Under the pieces are notes generated by a model, which was given only the letters and a program-made list of their open reading frames with translations, was not told the origin of the DNA and made no database searches. A DNA stretch of 23,394 nt, taken from positions 1-23,394 of the forward strand of contig JABJFE010000071.1 of NCBI GenBank assembly GCA_018662905.1, read 5' to 3'. The position numbers and the translations under genes were made by a program. This stretch comes from Flavobacteriaceae bacterium. Lineage in GTDB: Bacteria; Bacteroidota; Bacteroidia; Flavobacteriales; Flavobacteriaceae. Positions 6,781 through 15,605 of the stretch are shown here, in pieces; the stretch's first letter is position 1, and each line of letters starts with the position of its first letter.

Positions 6781-8231
6781 TCCGATAGTGGAAAAGTAAT
6801 TCTAAAGCTTGTCCCTTTATTAATTTTTGATTCAAAATCGATTTTACCCTCATATGAATTGACTAGGTTTTTAACCATGCCTAACCCTAATCCCATTCCT
6901 CCAGATTTTGTAGTGAAGTTAGGTTGAAAAATGTTTTTTCTAATATTTTCGGGTATACCTGCTCCGTTATCTTTAACAATAATACGGACAGATTTTGATA
7001 ATTTTTTTATAGAAACTTTGATTGTTGGTGATTTTATACTTTCACATGCCTGAACTGCATTTTTAATTAAGTTAGTCATTATCCTTACAATTTGAGGCCT
7101 GTCTATGACAACAATTAATTTATCGTTTTCAGATTCAAAAACAATATGTTTTTCTTTAAAAATCTCTAAAGATAATCTGACTGCTTTAACAATATTTAAT
7201 TTTTCCCCTTGTTGAGTAGGCATCTCTGCAAAATTTGAAAAAGCAGATGCTATAGAACTCATTGTGTCAATTTGCTGAATAATTGTTTGGGTAAAGTCCT
7301 CTACTTTCTCTTTATTCTTTTTATCATTACTAAAATCTCTTTCAAAACTTTGAACACTAAGTTTCATTGGAGTTAAAGGATTCTTGATTTCATGCGCAAC
7401 CTGTTTAGCCATTTCTCGCCAAGCTTGCTCTTTATTAGATTTTGATAATTCTTGAACGTTTTTGTCAAGCATATCTACCATATTATTATACGATTCTACT
7501 AAACTATTAACTTCTTTACTCCTAGCCTTTATTTTAATTTTAGAATTTCTTTTATCTAAACGTGTTTGTTTCATTTTTAAAGCAATTTCAGAAATTGCCT
7601 TTGTCATGTACTGAGAAACAAAATATGAAATGATAATTGAAAGTATAAAAAGGAAGAAATAAACTTCACCTAGTATTATAAGAAAAGAGTCCAACTCATA
7701 TGAATTTAAATTATCATCATCATAATAAGGAAGGTTTAAAATCCAAAGTGGATTAAAATTATCGTCTAAAATTAAAGAAAAAGATGATCTATATTGCGCA
7801 TTTTCTCTTTGAGTAATTTGAATAATTTTAGAATCTTTTTGAGTAAGAATTTTAGTTAAAAGCTCTTTGTTTATAAATGATATATCGTTTTTAGGCAACG
7901 TAGAATTAATTAAATTCCCGTCCAAAGAATATATACTAAACTTGACACTTTGAACATCTGAGACTTGATAAATTTTTTCACTCAAAATTGAATCTAATTT
8001 TTTCGGGTTTAACTGTGATTCAGATTCTCGAGAAAAATATGCAATACTACGTTGAATTTGAGCTTCTTTTCTCTCTAATCTTTTTGAATGATACTTTTCA
8101 GATTGAGTTTTAAATTGCGGAATTGTAATCAGCGATATCAAAACAAAAGTAGCTACAACTATTACTGTCATAGCTAAAAAAATTCTTGCTCTTAGAGATA
8201 AATTCGTGTTAAAATTTAATTTATTATTCAA
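6777..8231 (-). CDS. NtrY-like membrane sensor histidine kinase with HAMP domain
   Basis: A 484-aa sensor kinase. Helix 1 (~18-38) and helix 2 (~183-206) flank an extracytoplasmic sensor region of ~145 residues with no domain I recognise. A HAMP-like linker (~207-262) leads to the HisKA domain with phospho-acceptor H280 (QVAHEIKNPLTPMKL) and the ATPase domain with N box (N387/N391), G1 DNGAGIP (421-427), F435 and G2 GGMGLGLG (444-451). The HEIKNPLTP form is typical of NtrY-type kinases. No response regulator lies nearby. It overlaps hemJ by 4 bp and is the last gene of the araC-hemH-hemJ unit, so it may respond to haem, iron or redox state, but that is only inferred from position. Confidence 0.93.
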   Translation of the reverse strand: MNNKLNFNTNLSLRARIFLAMTVIVVATFVLISLITIPQFKTQSEKYHSKRLERKEAQIQRSIAYFSRESESQLNPKKLDSILSEKIYQVSDVQSVKFSIYSLDGNLINSTLPKNDISFINKELLTKILTQKDSKIIQITQRENAQYRSSFSLILDDNFNPLWILNLPYYDDDNLNSYELDSFLIILGEVYFFLFILSIIISYFVSQYMTKAISEIALKMKQTRLDKRNSKIKIKARSKEVNSLVESYNNMVDMLDKNVQELSKSNKEQAWREMAKQVAHEIKNPLTPMKLSVQSFERDFSNDKKNKEKVEDFTQTIIQQIDTMSSIASAFSNFAEMPTQQGEKLNIVKAVRLSLEIFKEKHIVFESENDKLIVVIDRPQIVRIMTNLIKNAVQACESIKSPTIKVSIKKLSKSVRIIVKDNGAGIPENIRKNIFQPNFTTKSGGMGLGLGMVKNLVNSYEGKIDFESKINKGTSFRITFPLSD

Positions 8232-8761
8232 CTTCTAAATTTTTTATACAATTTTATTAAAATCAGTAAAGAAACTATAAATATTATTAGGCCAAGAGTA
8301 AGCTTTAGCATATTTATATTGTTTTTTAAAACTACTAAAAATACTACTGATACTAATATAACACTAGTTATTTCATTCCACATTCTCATAAAACTAGAGG
8401 AATATTTTATTACTCCTAACTGTAATTCTTTTAAAATAAAATGGGTTTTTAATTGATATCCAACTAACGCTGCGACAAACACTAGCTTGGCTATCATCCA
8501 GTTTTCAAATAACCAATTTGGGACTAAAACAATCATCCAAAGTCCAAATAATATTGCTAATATTGACGATGGCCATGTTATTATAAACCATAAACGATTC
8601 ATCATTACCGAAAACTGATCCATTAAAATTTTTTTATCTGGATTAGGTTTTTCTGATGCTTCTATGAAATAAATGAATAGCCTTGGTATATAAAAAAGTC
8701 CTGCAAACCATGTTATTACAAAGATAATATGTAGCGATTTTATGTAATTAAAATATTCCAA
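8228..8761 (-). CDS. hemJ: HemJ-type protoporphyrinogen IX oxidase (CopD/UPF0093 family)
   Basis: A 177-aa inner-membrane protein that should oxidise protoporphyrinogen IX to protoporphyrin IX, the step before ferrochelatase. HemJ motifs: H11 in SLHIIFVITWFAGLFYIPRL (9-28), R56 in MNRLWFIITWPS (54-65), K92 in MIAKLVFVAALVGYQ, and R126 with N129-E130 (FMRMWNEIT). H11 and K92 match positions reported as important in HemJ. An extra C-terminal helix (~152-172) ends in a basic tail. It starts 12 bp after hemH and overlaps the kinase gene, placing it in a haem operon, which strongly supports HemJ over a generic copper-resistance CopD role. HemY or HemG is not seen in the window. Confidence 0.88.
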   Translation of the reverse strand: MEYFNYIKSLHIIFVITWFAGLFYIPRLFIYFIEASEKPNPDKKILMDQFSVMMNRLWFIITWPSSILAILFGLWMIVLVPNWLFENWMIAKLVFVAALVGYQLKTHFILKELQLGVIKYSSSFMRMWNEITSVILVSVVFLVVLKNNINMLKLTLGLIIFIVSLLILIKLYKKFRS

Positions 8762-8773
8762 ACTGTATATTAA

Positions 8774-9793
8774 TTATTCAATATTTGCCCATTCATCAAC
8801 CCATCTACTTAAAGTCTTTACCCACTCTTTGTCGTCATTTAAACAAGGAACTACATGAAATTTTTCGCCACCTTTTTCAATGAAATCATCTTTTGCTTCC
8901 ATTCCAATTTCTTCTAAAGTTTCCAAACAATCTGAAACAAAAGCAGGAGTAACGATTGCAAGATTTTTTGTTCCTGTTTGAGCAAAATTTTCTACAACTT
9001 TATCAGTGTATGGTTTAAGCCATGGTTGACCTGCTAATCTGGACTGAAAAGAACTAGAATATGTCCCTTCTTTAAGCTCCAAATATTCAGCAACCTGTTT
9101 GGTTGTTTCGTAACAATGATGTCTGTAACAAAATTGATGTGCAGGTGATGTTTTCTTACAGCAACTACCATCAATTTTACAATGTGATTTTGTAATGTCT
9201 GTTTTTCTAATGTGTCTTTCTGGTATTCCGTGGTAAGAAAAAAGCAAATGGTCCCATTCTTTATTTTTCAAATGATTTTGGATTGAATTAGAAAGGACTC
9301 TTATATAATCTTTATGATTATAAAAAGCTGGTAAATTGGTGAATTCAACCTGAGGAAAAAATTCATTTTTAATTTTTTCAGCTAAAACTAAAATAGTCTC
9401 AGTTGATGCCATTGCATGTTGTGGATAAAGGGGTATAAGTAAAATTTCTGTTACTCCTTTTTCAACCAATTCTTTAATACCTGAATGAATGGAAGGTTTT
9501 CCATATCGCATTGCAAGAGCTACTGGAATAGATGTTGTTTCCTTTACTTTTTCTAAAAGTCTGTAAGAAAGAACGATTAAGGGCGATCCTTCATCCCACC
9601 AGATTTTTTTGTAGGCTTTTGCAGACTTTTTAGGTCTAAAGTTCAAAATAATTCCTTTAACTAAGATTGTTCTTAACCATAATGGTTCGTCAATAACTCT
9701 CTCATCCATTAAGAATTCTTTTAAATATTTTTTTACATCTTTAGTTTCTGTACTATCAGGTGAACCTAAATTAATTAGTAAAGCTCCTTTCAT
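8774..9793 (-). CDS. hemH: Ferrochelatase (protoporphyrin/coproporphyrin iron-lyase family) with cysteine-rich segment
   Basis: Inserts Fe2+ into the porphyrin in the last step of haem synthesis; 339 aa. Family landmarks are LLINLGSPDS at the N-terminus, LIPLYPQHAMAST (119-131), catalytic H188 in SYHGIPERH, and SDCLETLEEI (287-296) with the conserved glutamates. A segment between about 205 and 227 has five cysteines (C205, C211, C212, C222, C227). Some bacterial ferrochelatases carry a [2Fe-2S] cluster bound by internal cysteines, so a cluster is possible here. The gene begins 4 bp after the AraC-type regulator gene and is followed by hemJ at 12 bp. With hemF and hemJ present, the classical protoporphyrin-dependent route is the most consistent one. 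Confidence 0.96.
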   Translation of the reverse strand: MKGALLINLGSPDSTETKDVKKYLKEFLMDERVIDEPLWLRTILVKGIILNFRPKKSAKAYKKIWWDEGSPLIVLSYRLLEKVKETTSIPVALAMRYGKPSIHSGIKELVEKGVTEILLIPLYPQHAMASTETILVLAEKIKNEFFPQVEFTNLPAFYNHKDYIRVLSNSIQNHLKNKEWDHLLFSYHGIPERHIRKTDITKSHCKIDGSCCKKTSPAHQFCYRHHCYETTKQVAEYLELKEGTYSSSFQSRLAGQPWLKPYTDKVVENFAQTGTKNLAIVTPAFVSDCLETLEEIGMEAKDDFIEKGGEKFHVVPCLNDDKEWVKTLSRWVDEWANIE

Positions 9794-9797
9794 ATAA

Positions 9798-10679
9798 TTA
9801 AATTGACATTAGATATTTTTTTGGTGTAGTTCCGAATTTTTTTTTAAAAGCGTTTATGAAATGAGTAGCTGTGCTATAACCCACTTTAAGAGCTACTTCA
9901 TTAACATTGTAATTCCCTGAAGATAAAAATCTTTTGGATGTTTGCATTTTATAATCAATTAAAAAAGAAAAAACAGAAGTTCCATAAACTTGCTTAAAAC
10001 CCTGTTTTAATTTCTTTAGACTTATATCAACTTCTTTGGCAAGCTCTACAAGCGTTGGTGGCTCAATCATTCTAGAAATAATAATTTCCTTTGCTTTTTT
10101 TATTTTTTTTATGTTATTATCATCAGCTAAAAATGGACATTGTTCTATATCCATTTCTTTATCCTTACTAAAATACAAACTCATGAGTTCGAAAACTTTT
10201 CCCCTTAAATACAATTTGTACATAGTTAGATTTAAAGATTGCTGATACATTTGATTGATTATAATAGCAATCATTGGGCCAATTTTTTTCTCTTTATAGA
10301 GTTTATTTCCAATGTTATCATTGTTCAGAAAAGAAATTTGATCTGATTGATTAGAAAATAAACTATGGAATTTTTTAATTGAAATTAATATTGAAAGTAC
10401 CTGACTGTTTCTATAAAGCAAAAGATCTATTGGCAATTCTTTATTTGGATTATATAAAAGAATTGAATTTTCATTATCCACATTGAAAATATAAGATCCT
10501 TGGTTAAACAAAAATTTAGATGAACCTTTAATGCAAAAATGAAACTGAATATAATCTTTTCCAATATTGAAATTAAAATTTGATTCAAACTCATTATCAT
10601 TAGTTTGTTTTAATAAAATTAGTCCATCATCTATTGTAAAGCTTTCAGTAGCTCCTTTTGCGATATTTTTTAAATCCAT
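9798..10679 (-). CDS. AraC-family (PchR-like) transcriptional regulator of the haem divergon
   Basis: A 293-aa regulator. The N-terminal ~180 residues are a beta-rich sensor region I cannot assign further. The C-terminal AraC domain (~190-293) has two helix-turn-helix units: LVELAKEVDISLKKLKQGFK (210-229) and the second from VNEVALKVGYST (259-270) to FGTTPKKY (282-289). The form LKKLKQGFKQVYGTSVF is that of the PchR/YbtA branch, whose known members respond to iron-siderophore complexes. It is the first gene of a minus-strand unit with hemH, hemJ and a sensor kinase, and is divergent from hemA. A 27-bp palindrome begins 13 bp upstream of its start. Control of both haem units is inferred from this position. 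Confidence 0.92.
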   Translation of the reverse strand: MDLKNIAKGATESFTIDDGLILLKQTNDNEFESNFNFNIGKDYIQFHFCIKGSSKFLFNQGSYIFNVDNENSILLYNPNKELPIDLLLYRNSQVLSILISIKKFHSLFSNQSDQISFLNNDNIGNKLYKEKKIGPMIAIIINQMYQQSLNLTMYKLYLRGKVFELMSLYFSKDKEMDIEQCPFLADDNNIKKIKKAKEIIISRMIEPPTLVELAKEVDISLKKLKQGFKQVYGTSVFSFLIDYKMQTSKRFLSSGNYNVNEVALKVGYSTATHFINAFKKKFGTTPKKYLMSI

Positions 10680-10691
10680 TTAAATAAATTT

Positions 10692-10718
10692 TTTAATTTA
10701 GAAGCGTTCTAAATTAAA
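10692..10718. promoter_or_regulatory. 27-bp inverted repeat between araC-hemHJ and hemA (candidate operator)
   Basis: Two perfect 12-bp arms, TTTAATTTAGAA and TTCTAAATTAAA, flank a GCG centre. The site lies 13 bp upstream of the AraC-type regulator start codon. A near-consensus minus-strand -7 element (TAATGTTG, 10738-10731) would put the start site near 10724, so a bound protein would block it. The core TTTAGAA...TTCTAAA looks like a metal- or redox-regulator site, but I cannot name the binding protein. AraC proteins usually bind direct repeats, so a different, dimeric regulator is at least as likely. Confidence 0.6.
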
Positions 10719-10857
10719 TCAGTTTAAATTCAACATTACTTCTGTAAAAATATAAAAAAAATACATTATGTGACTACTCTTTGAAATAAAAAACTTGTGG
10801 AGTTATTTATAGAACCTGTAGCGTTATTTTTTAATTAAATCGAATATTATTTTTACA

Positions 10858-12111
10858 TTGAAAATAATTGATTATTTGAAAGCCCCTTTATTTAATGTTA
10901 TTGGTATAAGTTATAAAAATGCTAATGCATCTGTTCGAGGAATGTTTAGTTTAAATTTAAACCAATCCAAACTTCTTGTTCAAGACTCATTAAAATTAGG
11001 AATAGATAATTTAATTGTCAATTCTACTTGTAACAGAGTTGAAATATACTCTTCAACTTTCGATACAAATTTACTAATAAAATTACTTTGTAAATATTCA
11101 AGTGGCTCAATTAAAGATTTTAAAGAGTATGGTTATATTTTAAGAGGATCAGAGGCGGTAAATCATATTTTTAAAGTTGGAACTGGACTAGACAGTCAGA
11201 TCTTAGGAGATTTTGAAATTATTGCTCAACTAAATAATAGTTTTTTAAGATCAAAAAAATTGAATGCTGTCAATCCGTCGTTTGAAAGATTATTCAACAT
11301 GGTCAAGCACGCAAGCAAAAGAATTAAAAACGAAACGAAAATTTCCTCCGGCGCAACCTCAGTTTCTTATGCTGCTGTTAGATATATATTAGATAATATT
11401 TCAGATTTAAAGTCAAAAAAAATTCTTTTGTTTGGCACAGGTAAAATTGGAAGAAATACCTGTGAAAATTTGGTCAAACACACCTCAAATAAACATATAA
11501 CTCTAATAAACAGGTCTGAAGAAAAGGCAAAATTAATTGCTGGTAAATTTGAAGTATTAGTAAAAAACATTTCAGATTTAAATAAGCAAGTCTCTAAAAC
11601 TGATATTTTAATTGTAGCTACCGCTTCCAACAAACCAACCGTAATTAGCGAGATGATCTCGAAATCGAAATCGCTTACTATTTTAGATTTATCAGTACCC
11701 AAAAATGTTGATGAAAAGCTTGGCTCTTTTAAAAATATAAATTTATTAGACCTAGATTACCTTTCTAAGGTTACAAATAAAACATTAGAAAACAGAAAAA
11801 AATTCATCCCTAATGCTGAAAAAATAATTAAAGAAATAACGGAAGATTATTATTTGTGGGTTGAAACTAGAAAATTTGCTCCAACTGTAAACGCTCTCAA
11901 AATAAAATTAAAAAAAATTCAAGAAAATAAAATCAATATTCTTAAGAAAAAAACATCCTCTTTTGATGATACAAGTGTTAAAGAAGTCTCTGAACACTTA
12001 ATTCAAAAAATTACTAACCAAGTTGCTAATCATTTAAGAGACAGCGATGATTTTGAAGAAGAATTGGAATCTATAAAAACAATTTTTCAACTTAATCACG
12101 ATGATTTCTAA
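10858..12111 (+). CDS. hemA: Glutamyl-tRNA reductase
   Basis: Reduces glutamyl-tRNA to glutamate-1-semialdehyde, the committed step of C5-pathway haem synthesis; 417 aa. Visible are the catalytic cysteine C58 in NSTCNRVEIYS, the conserved H103 in NHIFKVGTGLDSQILGD (102-118), the NADPH-binding GTGKIGRN (193-200) and a C-terminal dimerisation helix region from ~300. GDFEIIAQL stands where GEpQILgQ is usual. No ATG is available near the start; TTG at 10858 (MKIIDYLKAP...) is chosen, and TTG at 10876 is an alternative that still leaves a normal N-terminus. It is first of six plus-strand hem genes and overlaps hemC by 11 bp. Confidence 0.95.
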   Translation: MKIIDYLKAPLFNVIGISYKNANASVRGMFSLNLNQSKLLVQDSLKLGIDNLIVNSTCNRVEIYSSTFDTNLLIKLLCKYSSGSIKDFKEYGYILRGSEAVNHIFKVGTGLDSQILGDFEIIAQLNNSFLRSKKLNAVNPSFERLFNMVKHASKRIKNETKISSGATSVSYAAVRYILDNISDLKSKKILLFGTGKIGRNTCENLVKHTSNKHITLINRSEEKAKLIAGKFEVLVKNISDLNKQVSKTDILIVATASNKPTVISEMISKSKSLTILDLSVPKNVDEKLGSFKNINLLDLDYLSKVTNKTLENRKKFIPNAEKIIKEITEDYYLWVETRKFAPTVNALKIKLKKIQENKINILKKKTSSFDDTSVKEVSEHLIQKITNQVANHLRDSDDFEEELESIKTIFQLNHDDF

Positions 12112-13018
12112 AATAAAAATTGGCACAAGAAAAAGCAAACTAGCTCTTTGGCAAGCTAACTATGCTAAAAAAAAAATCGAAACTCTAGGAATAGAGTGTG
12201 AAATAATTAAAATAAAATCTGAGGGAGATGTGAACCAGATTACACCTTTATATGATTTTGGGGTCAGCGGAATTTTTACAAAAAGTTTAGATCAAGCTTT
12301 ACTTAATAACACAATTGATATAGCTGTTCATAGTTATAAAGATGTTCCAGTAAATTTAGCTGCAAATTTATCTATTCACTGTGTCTTTAAAAGAGCTAGC
12401 TCTAAAGACATAGTAGTTTTAAAGAGCAAAAATATCGATTTCAAAAAAAACCTTACGATTGCAACAAGCAGCATTAGAAGAAAAACACAATGGCTTAATA
12501 AATATCCTCATCATAAAATTGTATCTCTCAGAGGAAACGTTGAGTCTAGAATAAAAAAACTTGAAAAAAATGATTGGGACGGTGCAATATTTGCAAAGGC
12601 AGGCCTTGACAGATTATCAATATCATTAGAAAACAAGATGATATTAGACTGGATGATTCCATCTGCAGCGCAAGGAGCTGTAGCTATAACATCCAGATCA
12701 AATGAAAAAGAATTAAATAATTTGCTTAGATCAATTTCATGTAATTCAACATTTCACTGTGTTAGTCAAGAAAGGGAATTTTTAAAATTAATGAACGGCG
12801 GTTGTTCTGTTCCAATATCAGCATTTGCAAAAATTGAAAACAATAAACTTTATTTTAAAGCAAGTGTTTCCTCTCTAGATTCAAAAAATATAGCAACAGT
12901 AGAAGATACATTTGATTCTAGCGACTTGGAAGCAAGTAAAAAAATATTTAGAAAAATTTTAAAAAATGGTGGTGAAAAAATTCTCAGGGAACTAAAGAAA
13001 GAAAATGAAAAAAATTAA
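12101..13018 (+). CDS. hemC: Hydroxymethylbilane synthase (porphobilinogen deaminase)
   Basis: Polymerises four porphobilinogens to hydroxymethylbilane; 305 aa. Landmarks: KIGTRKSKLALWQAN (6-20), FTKSLDQAL (59-67), HSYKDVP (77-83) with catalytic D81, SSIRRKTQWL (123-132), SLRGNVESR (142-150), and the dipyrromethane-cofactor cysteine C235 in MNGGCSVP. The tyrosine in HSYKDVP replaces the more usual leucine. It starts at an ATG 11 bp inside hemA and its end overlaps hemD by 14 bp, which suggests translational coupling. Confidence 0.97.
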   Translation: MISKIKIGTRKSKLALWQANYAKKKIETLGIECEIIKIKSEGDVNQITPLYDFGVSGIFTKSLDQALLNNTIDIAVHSYKDVPVNLAANLSIHCVFKRASSKDIVVLKSKNIDFKKNLTIATSSIRRKTQWLNKYPHHKIVSLRGNVESRIKKLEKNDWDGAIFAKAGLDRLSISLENKMILDWMIPSAAQGAVAITSRSNEKELNNLLRSISCNSTFHCVSQEREFLKLMNGGCSVPISAFAKIENNKLYFKASVSSLDSKNIATVEDTFDSSDLEASKKIFRKILKNGGEKILRELKKENEKN

Positions 13019-13673
13019 AATTCTTTCTACTAAAAAATTAAGTGAAGATTTAAGATGTCTTTTCAATGATTCAAAATTTGATTTCTTTCATGATGATTTC
13101 ATTTCCATACATCCCTTAAAGTTTAATCTTCCCGAGCATAACGGAAGTTGGATATTTACAAGCAAAAATGCTGTTGAATCAATCTTTTCAACAAATAAAA
13201 ATATTAACAAATATTTTAATAAGATTTATTGTGTAGGCAAAAACACAAAATCGCTTTTAATTAAAAAAGGGCAAAAAATAGCTAAAATGACTCAAAACTC
13301 GTCTGATTTGGCTGATTTTATATCAAAAACAGCAAAAAATGAAGAATTTATCTTTTGTAGAAGTCAAATTAAAAACGAAAAATTTTCTGATTTTTTTAAG
13401 AATAAAAATATACAATTAAAAGAATTAATAACTTATAAAAATTTAGCAAATCCCATAAAGCATAATCAAATTTTTGATGCAATATTATTTTATAGTCCAA
13501 GCGGAATTAAAAGCTTTATGAAAAATAATTTACTGAACGATTCATATTGCATATGCATTGGTAAAACAACTTCAAATTATGCTAAAAAATATTCAGACAA
13601 AGTTTTAAGTTGTAATGTACCCACAATTGAAAATGTAATTAACAAAACAATCAAATTATTTAATAATGATTAA
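13005..13673 (+). CDS. hemD: Uroporphyrinogen-III synthase
   Basis: Cyclises hydroxymethylbilane to uroporphyrinogen III. This 222-aa protein is poorly conserved in sequence, as is normal for HemD. It is assigned from WIFTSKNAVESIF (45-57), YSPSGIKSFM near 160, a typical two-lobed length and its place between hemC and hemE. Very lysine- and asparagine-rich composition reflects the local A+T bias. It overlaps hemC by 14 bp and hemE by 8 bp. Confidence rests mostly on context. Confidence 0.88.
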   Translation: MKKIKILSTKKLSEDLRCLFNDSKFDFFHDDFISIHPLKFNLPEHNGSWIFTSKNAVESIFSTNKNINKYFNKIYCVGKNTKSLLIKKGQKIAKMTQNSSDLADFISKTAKNEEFIFCRSQIKNEKFSDFFKNKNIQLKELITYKNLANPIKHNQIFDAILFYSPSGIKSFMKNNLLNDSYCICIGKTTSNYAKKYSDKVLSCNVPTIENVINKTIKLFNND

Positions 13674-14697
13674 TAATGAAACCCCCCTATTTTTAAGAGC
13701 TCTTAAAGGAGAAAGTGTAGAAAGACCTCCTGTATGGATTATGAGACAAGCAGGAAGATATTTGCCAGACTTCATGGTTTTAAAAAATAAATACGATTTC
13801 TTTACCAGATGTCAAACGCCTGAATTAGCTACCGAAATAACCTTAATGCCTATTAAACAAATTGGGTTGGATGCTTCTATAATCTTTAGCGATATTTTGG
13901 TAATTCCTCAAGCAATGGGAATTAATGTCGAAATGAAAAATAATTTTGGGCCATATATTGAACATCCTATCAAAAAAAAATCTGATATTATTAATTTAAA
14001 TATTCAAAATGTTGAAGAAAAGTTAAACTATGTTTTTGAAGCGGTTAGAATGACTAAAAAAGAGCTTCCTGAAAATATTCCTTTAATTGGATTTGCAGGA
14101 TCTCCATGGACAATTTTATGCTACATGGTCCAAGGAAGTGGTTCAAAAAACTTTGATATTGCCAAAAACTTTTGTTTTGAAAATCCAGAACTTGCTGAAA
14201 TGCTTTTAAATAAAATAACTTTAATTACTATAGATTATTTAAAAAAGAAAATAGAAGCAGGTGTAGATGCAATACAAATTTTTGATTCATGGGGAGGAGT
14301 GCTATCTCACTCAGATTATCAAATTTTTTCATTTCCATATATAGAACAAATTACAGCTTCCTTAAAAGAAATTAAACCTGTTATAATCTATCCAAAAGGA
14401 TGTTGGCATTCCATAAATGCATACTCTAAAATTGGTGCTTCTGGACTTGGGATTGACTGGACGTGTTCAGCTAGAAATGCCCGCTATTTATCAGGAAACA
14501 ATATTACTCTACAAGGCAATTTGGACCCAAGCAGATTGTTTTCGCCTAAAAAAGAACTTATAAAACAGACGACTCAAATGTTGAAGGAATTTGGAAAAGA
14601 TAAATATATCGCAAATTTAGGGCATGGAATACTTCCAAATACACCTGTTGATAATGTTAAGGTTTTTGTAGAAACTATTAAAAATTATTCTGCTTAA
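13666..14697 (+). CDS. hemE: Uroporphyrinogen decarboxylase
   Basis: Decarboxylates uroporphyrinogen III to coproporphyrinogen III; 343 aa, the usual length. Landmarks: PPVWIMRQAGRYLPDF (21-36) with active-site R27 and R31, catalytic D76 in IIFSDIL, GFAGSPWTILCYM, IQIFDSWGG and LGHGILPNTP near the C-terminus. The start ATG at 13666 lies inside the hemD end; another in-frame ATG is four codons later. Its stop shares one base with the hemF start (TAATG), so the two are probably translationally coupled. Confidence 0.97.
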   Translation: MINNETPLFLRALKGESVERPPVWIMRQAGRYLPDFMVLKNKYDFFTRCQTPELATEITLMPIKQIGLDASIIFSDILVIPQAMGINVEMKNNFGPYIEHPIKKKSDIINLNIQNVEEKLNYVFEAVRMTKKELPENIPLIGFAGSPWTILCYMVQGSGSKNFDIAKNFCFENPELAEMLLNKITLITIDYLKKKIEAGVDAIQIFDSWGGVLSHSDYQIFSFPYIEQITASLKEIKPVIIYPKGCWHSINAYSKIGASGLGIDWTCSARNARYLSGNNITLQGNLDPSRLFSPKKELIKQTTQMLKEFGKDKYIANLGHGILPNTPVDNVKVFVETIKNYSA

Positions 14698-15596
14698 TGA
14701 AAAATGTCTTTTCTAAATATATAGATTCTCTTCAAGCTAGTGTAATATCTTCCTTAGAACAGGTTGATGGTTTAGGGAAATTTAAAAAAGATTCTTGGTC
14801 TAGAGTTGAAGGAGGAGGAGGTCTAACAATGGTTCTTGAAAATGGCAATGTTTTTGAGAAAGGCGGAGTTAATGTTTCTAAAGTTCATGGCAAACTTCCT
14901 GAGTCAATGTCAACGATGTTAAATACTAAAGATTCTGATTTTTATGCATGTGGGATAAGTATTGTTCTACATCCTAAAAATCCGATGGTTCCTACTTTTC
15001 ATGCTAATTTGAGATACTTTGAACTCTATAATAATGGTGCTTTAAAAGACCGGTGGTTTGGTGGGGGTCTTGATCTTACTCCTTATTATATTTTTGAAAA
15101 TGATGTTATTCATTTCCATGCAAATTGCAAAAGTTCGTGTGACAAGTATGATTTAAGTTTTTATAATAATTATAAAAAAAAATGTGATGAATACTTCTGG
15201 AACTCTCACAGAAATGAAGCTAGAGGTGTTGGTGGATTGTTTTTTGATTATTGTAGAGAAAATAATGAAATGTCGGTGGATAAATGGTTTTCATTCATAA
15301 AAGAGATGGGGCAATGTATTTTAAATTCTTACATTCCAATTGTTGAAAAAAGAAAAAACGAAACATTTAACGAACTTAACGTAAACTGGCAACAAATTAG
15401 AAGAGGAAGATATGTTGAATTTAATCTTCTGCATGACAAAGGAACTTTGTTTGGATTAAAAACTAAAGGTAGAATTGAAAGTATTTTAATAAGTATGCCT
15501 CCAAAAGTTAAATGGGCTTATGATTTTAATCCAGCCAAAGATAGTAATGAAGAAAAGCTTGTCAAAATATTAGAATCTCCAAAAAATTGGGTTTAA
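14697..15596 (+). CDS. hemF: Oxygen-dependent coproporphyrinogen-III oxidase
   Basis: Converts coproporphyrinogen III to protoporphyrinogen IX using O2, which points to an aerobic lifestyle; 299 aa. Landmarks: SWSRVEGGGG near the N-terminus, HPKNPMVPTFHANLRYF, RWFGGGLDLTPYY, SHRNEARGVGGLFFDY and GRYVEFNLLHDKGTLFGLKT (as separate parts of the C-terminal half), and the SILISMPP end. The oxygen-independent HemN is not in the window. It starts at the stop of hemE and is followed by hemB after 9 bp. Confidence 0.97.
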   Translation: MKNVFSKYIDSLQASVISSLEQVDGLGKFKKDSWSRVEGGGGLTMVLENGNVFEKGGVNVSKVHGKLPESMSTMLNTKDSDFYACGISIVLHPKNPMVPTFHANLRYFELYNNGALKDRWFGGGLDLTPYYIFENDVIHFHANCKSSCDKYDLSFYNNYKKKCDEYFWNSHRNEARGVGGLFFDYCRENNEMSVDKWFSFIKEMGQCILNSYIPIVEKRKNETFNELNVNWQQIRRGRYVEFNLLHDKGTLFGLKTKGRIESILISMPPKVKWAYDFNPAKDSNEEKLVKILESPKNWV

Positions 15597-15605
15597 ATTA
15601 AAAAT

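Noticed and set aside
8228..8761. Copper-resistance protein CopD
   Set aside because: HemJ-specific residues and its place next to hemH make protoporphyrinogen oxidase much more likely.
11367..11702. 111-codon minus-strand open frame opposite hemA
   Set aside because: Antisense to the NADPH-binding part of hemA; it is open because of codon bias, with no start signal or family motif.
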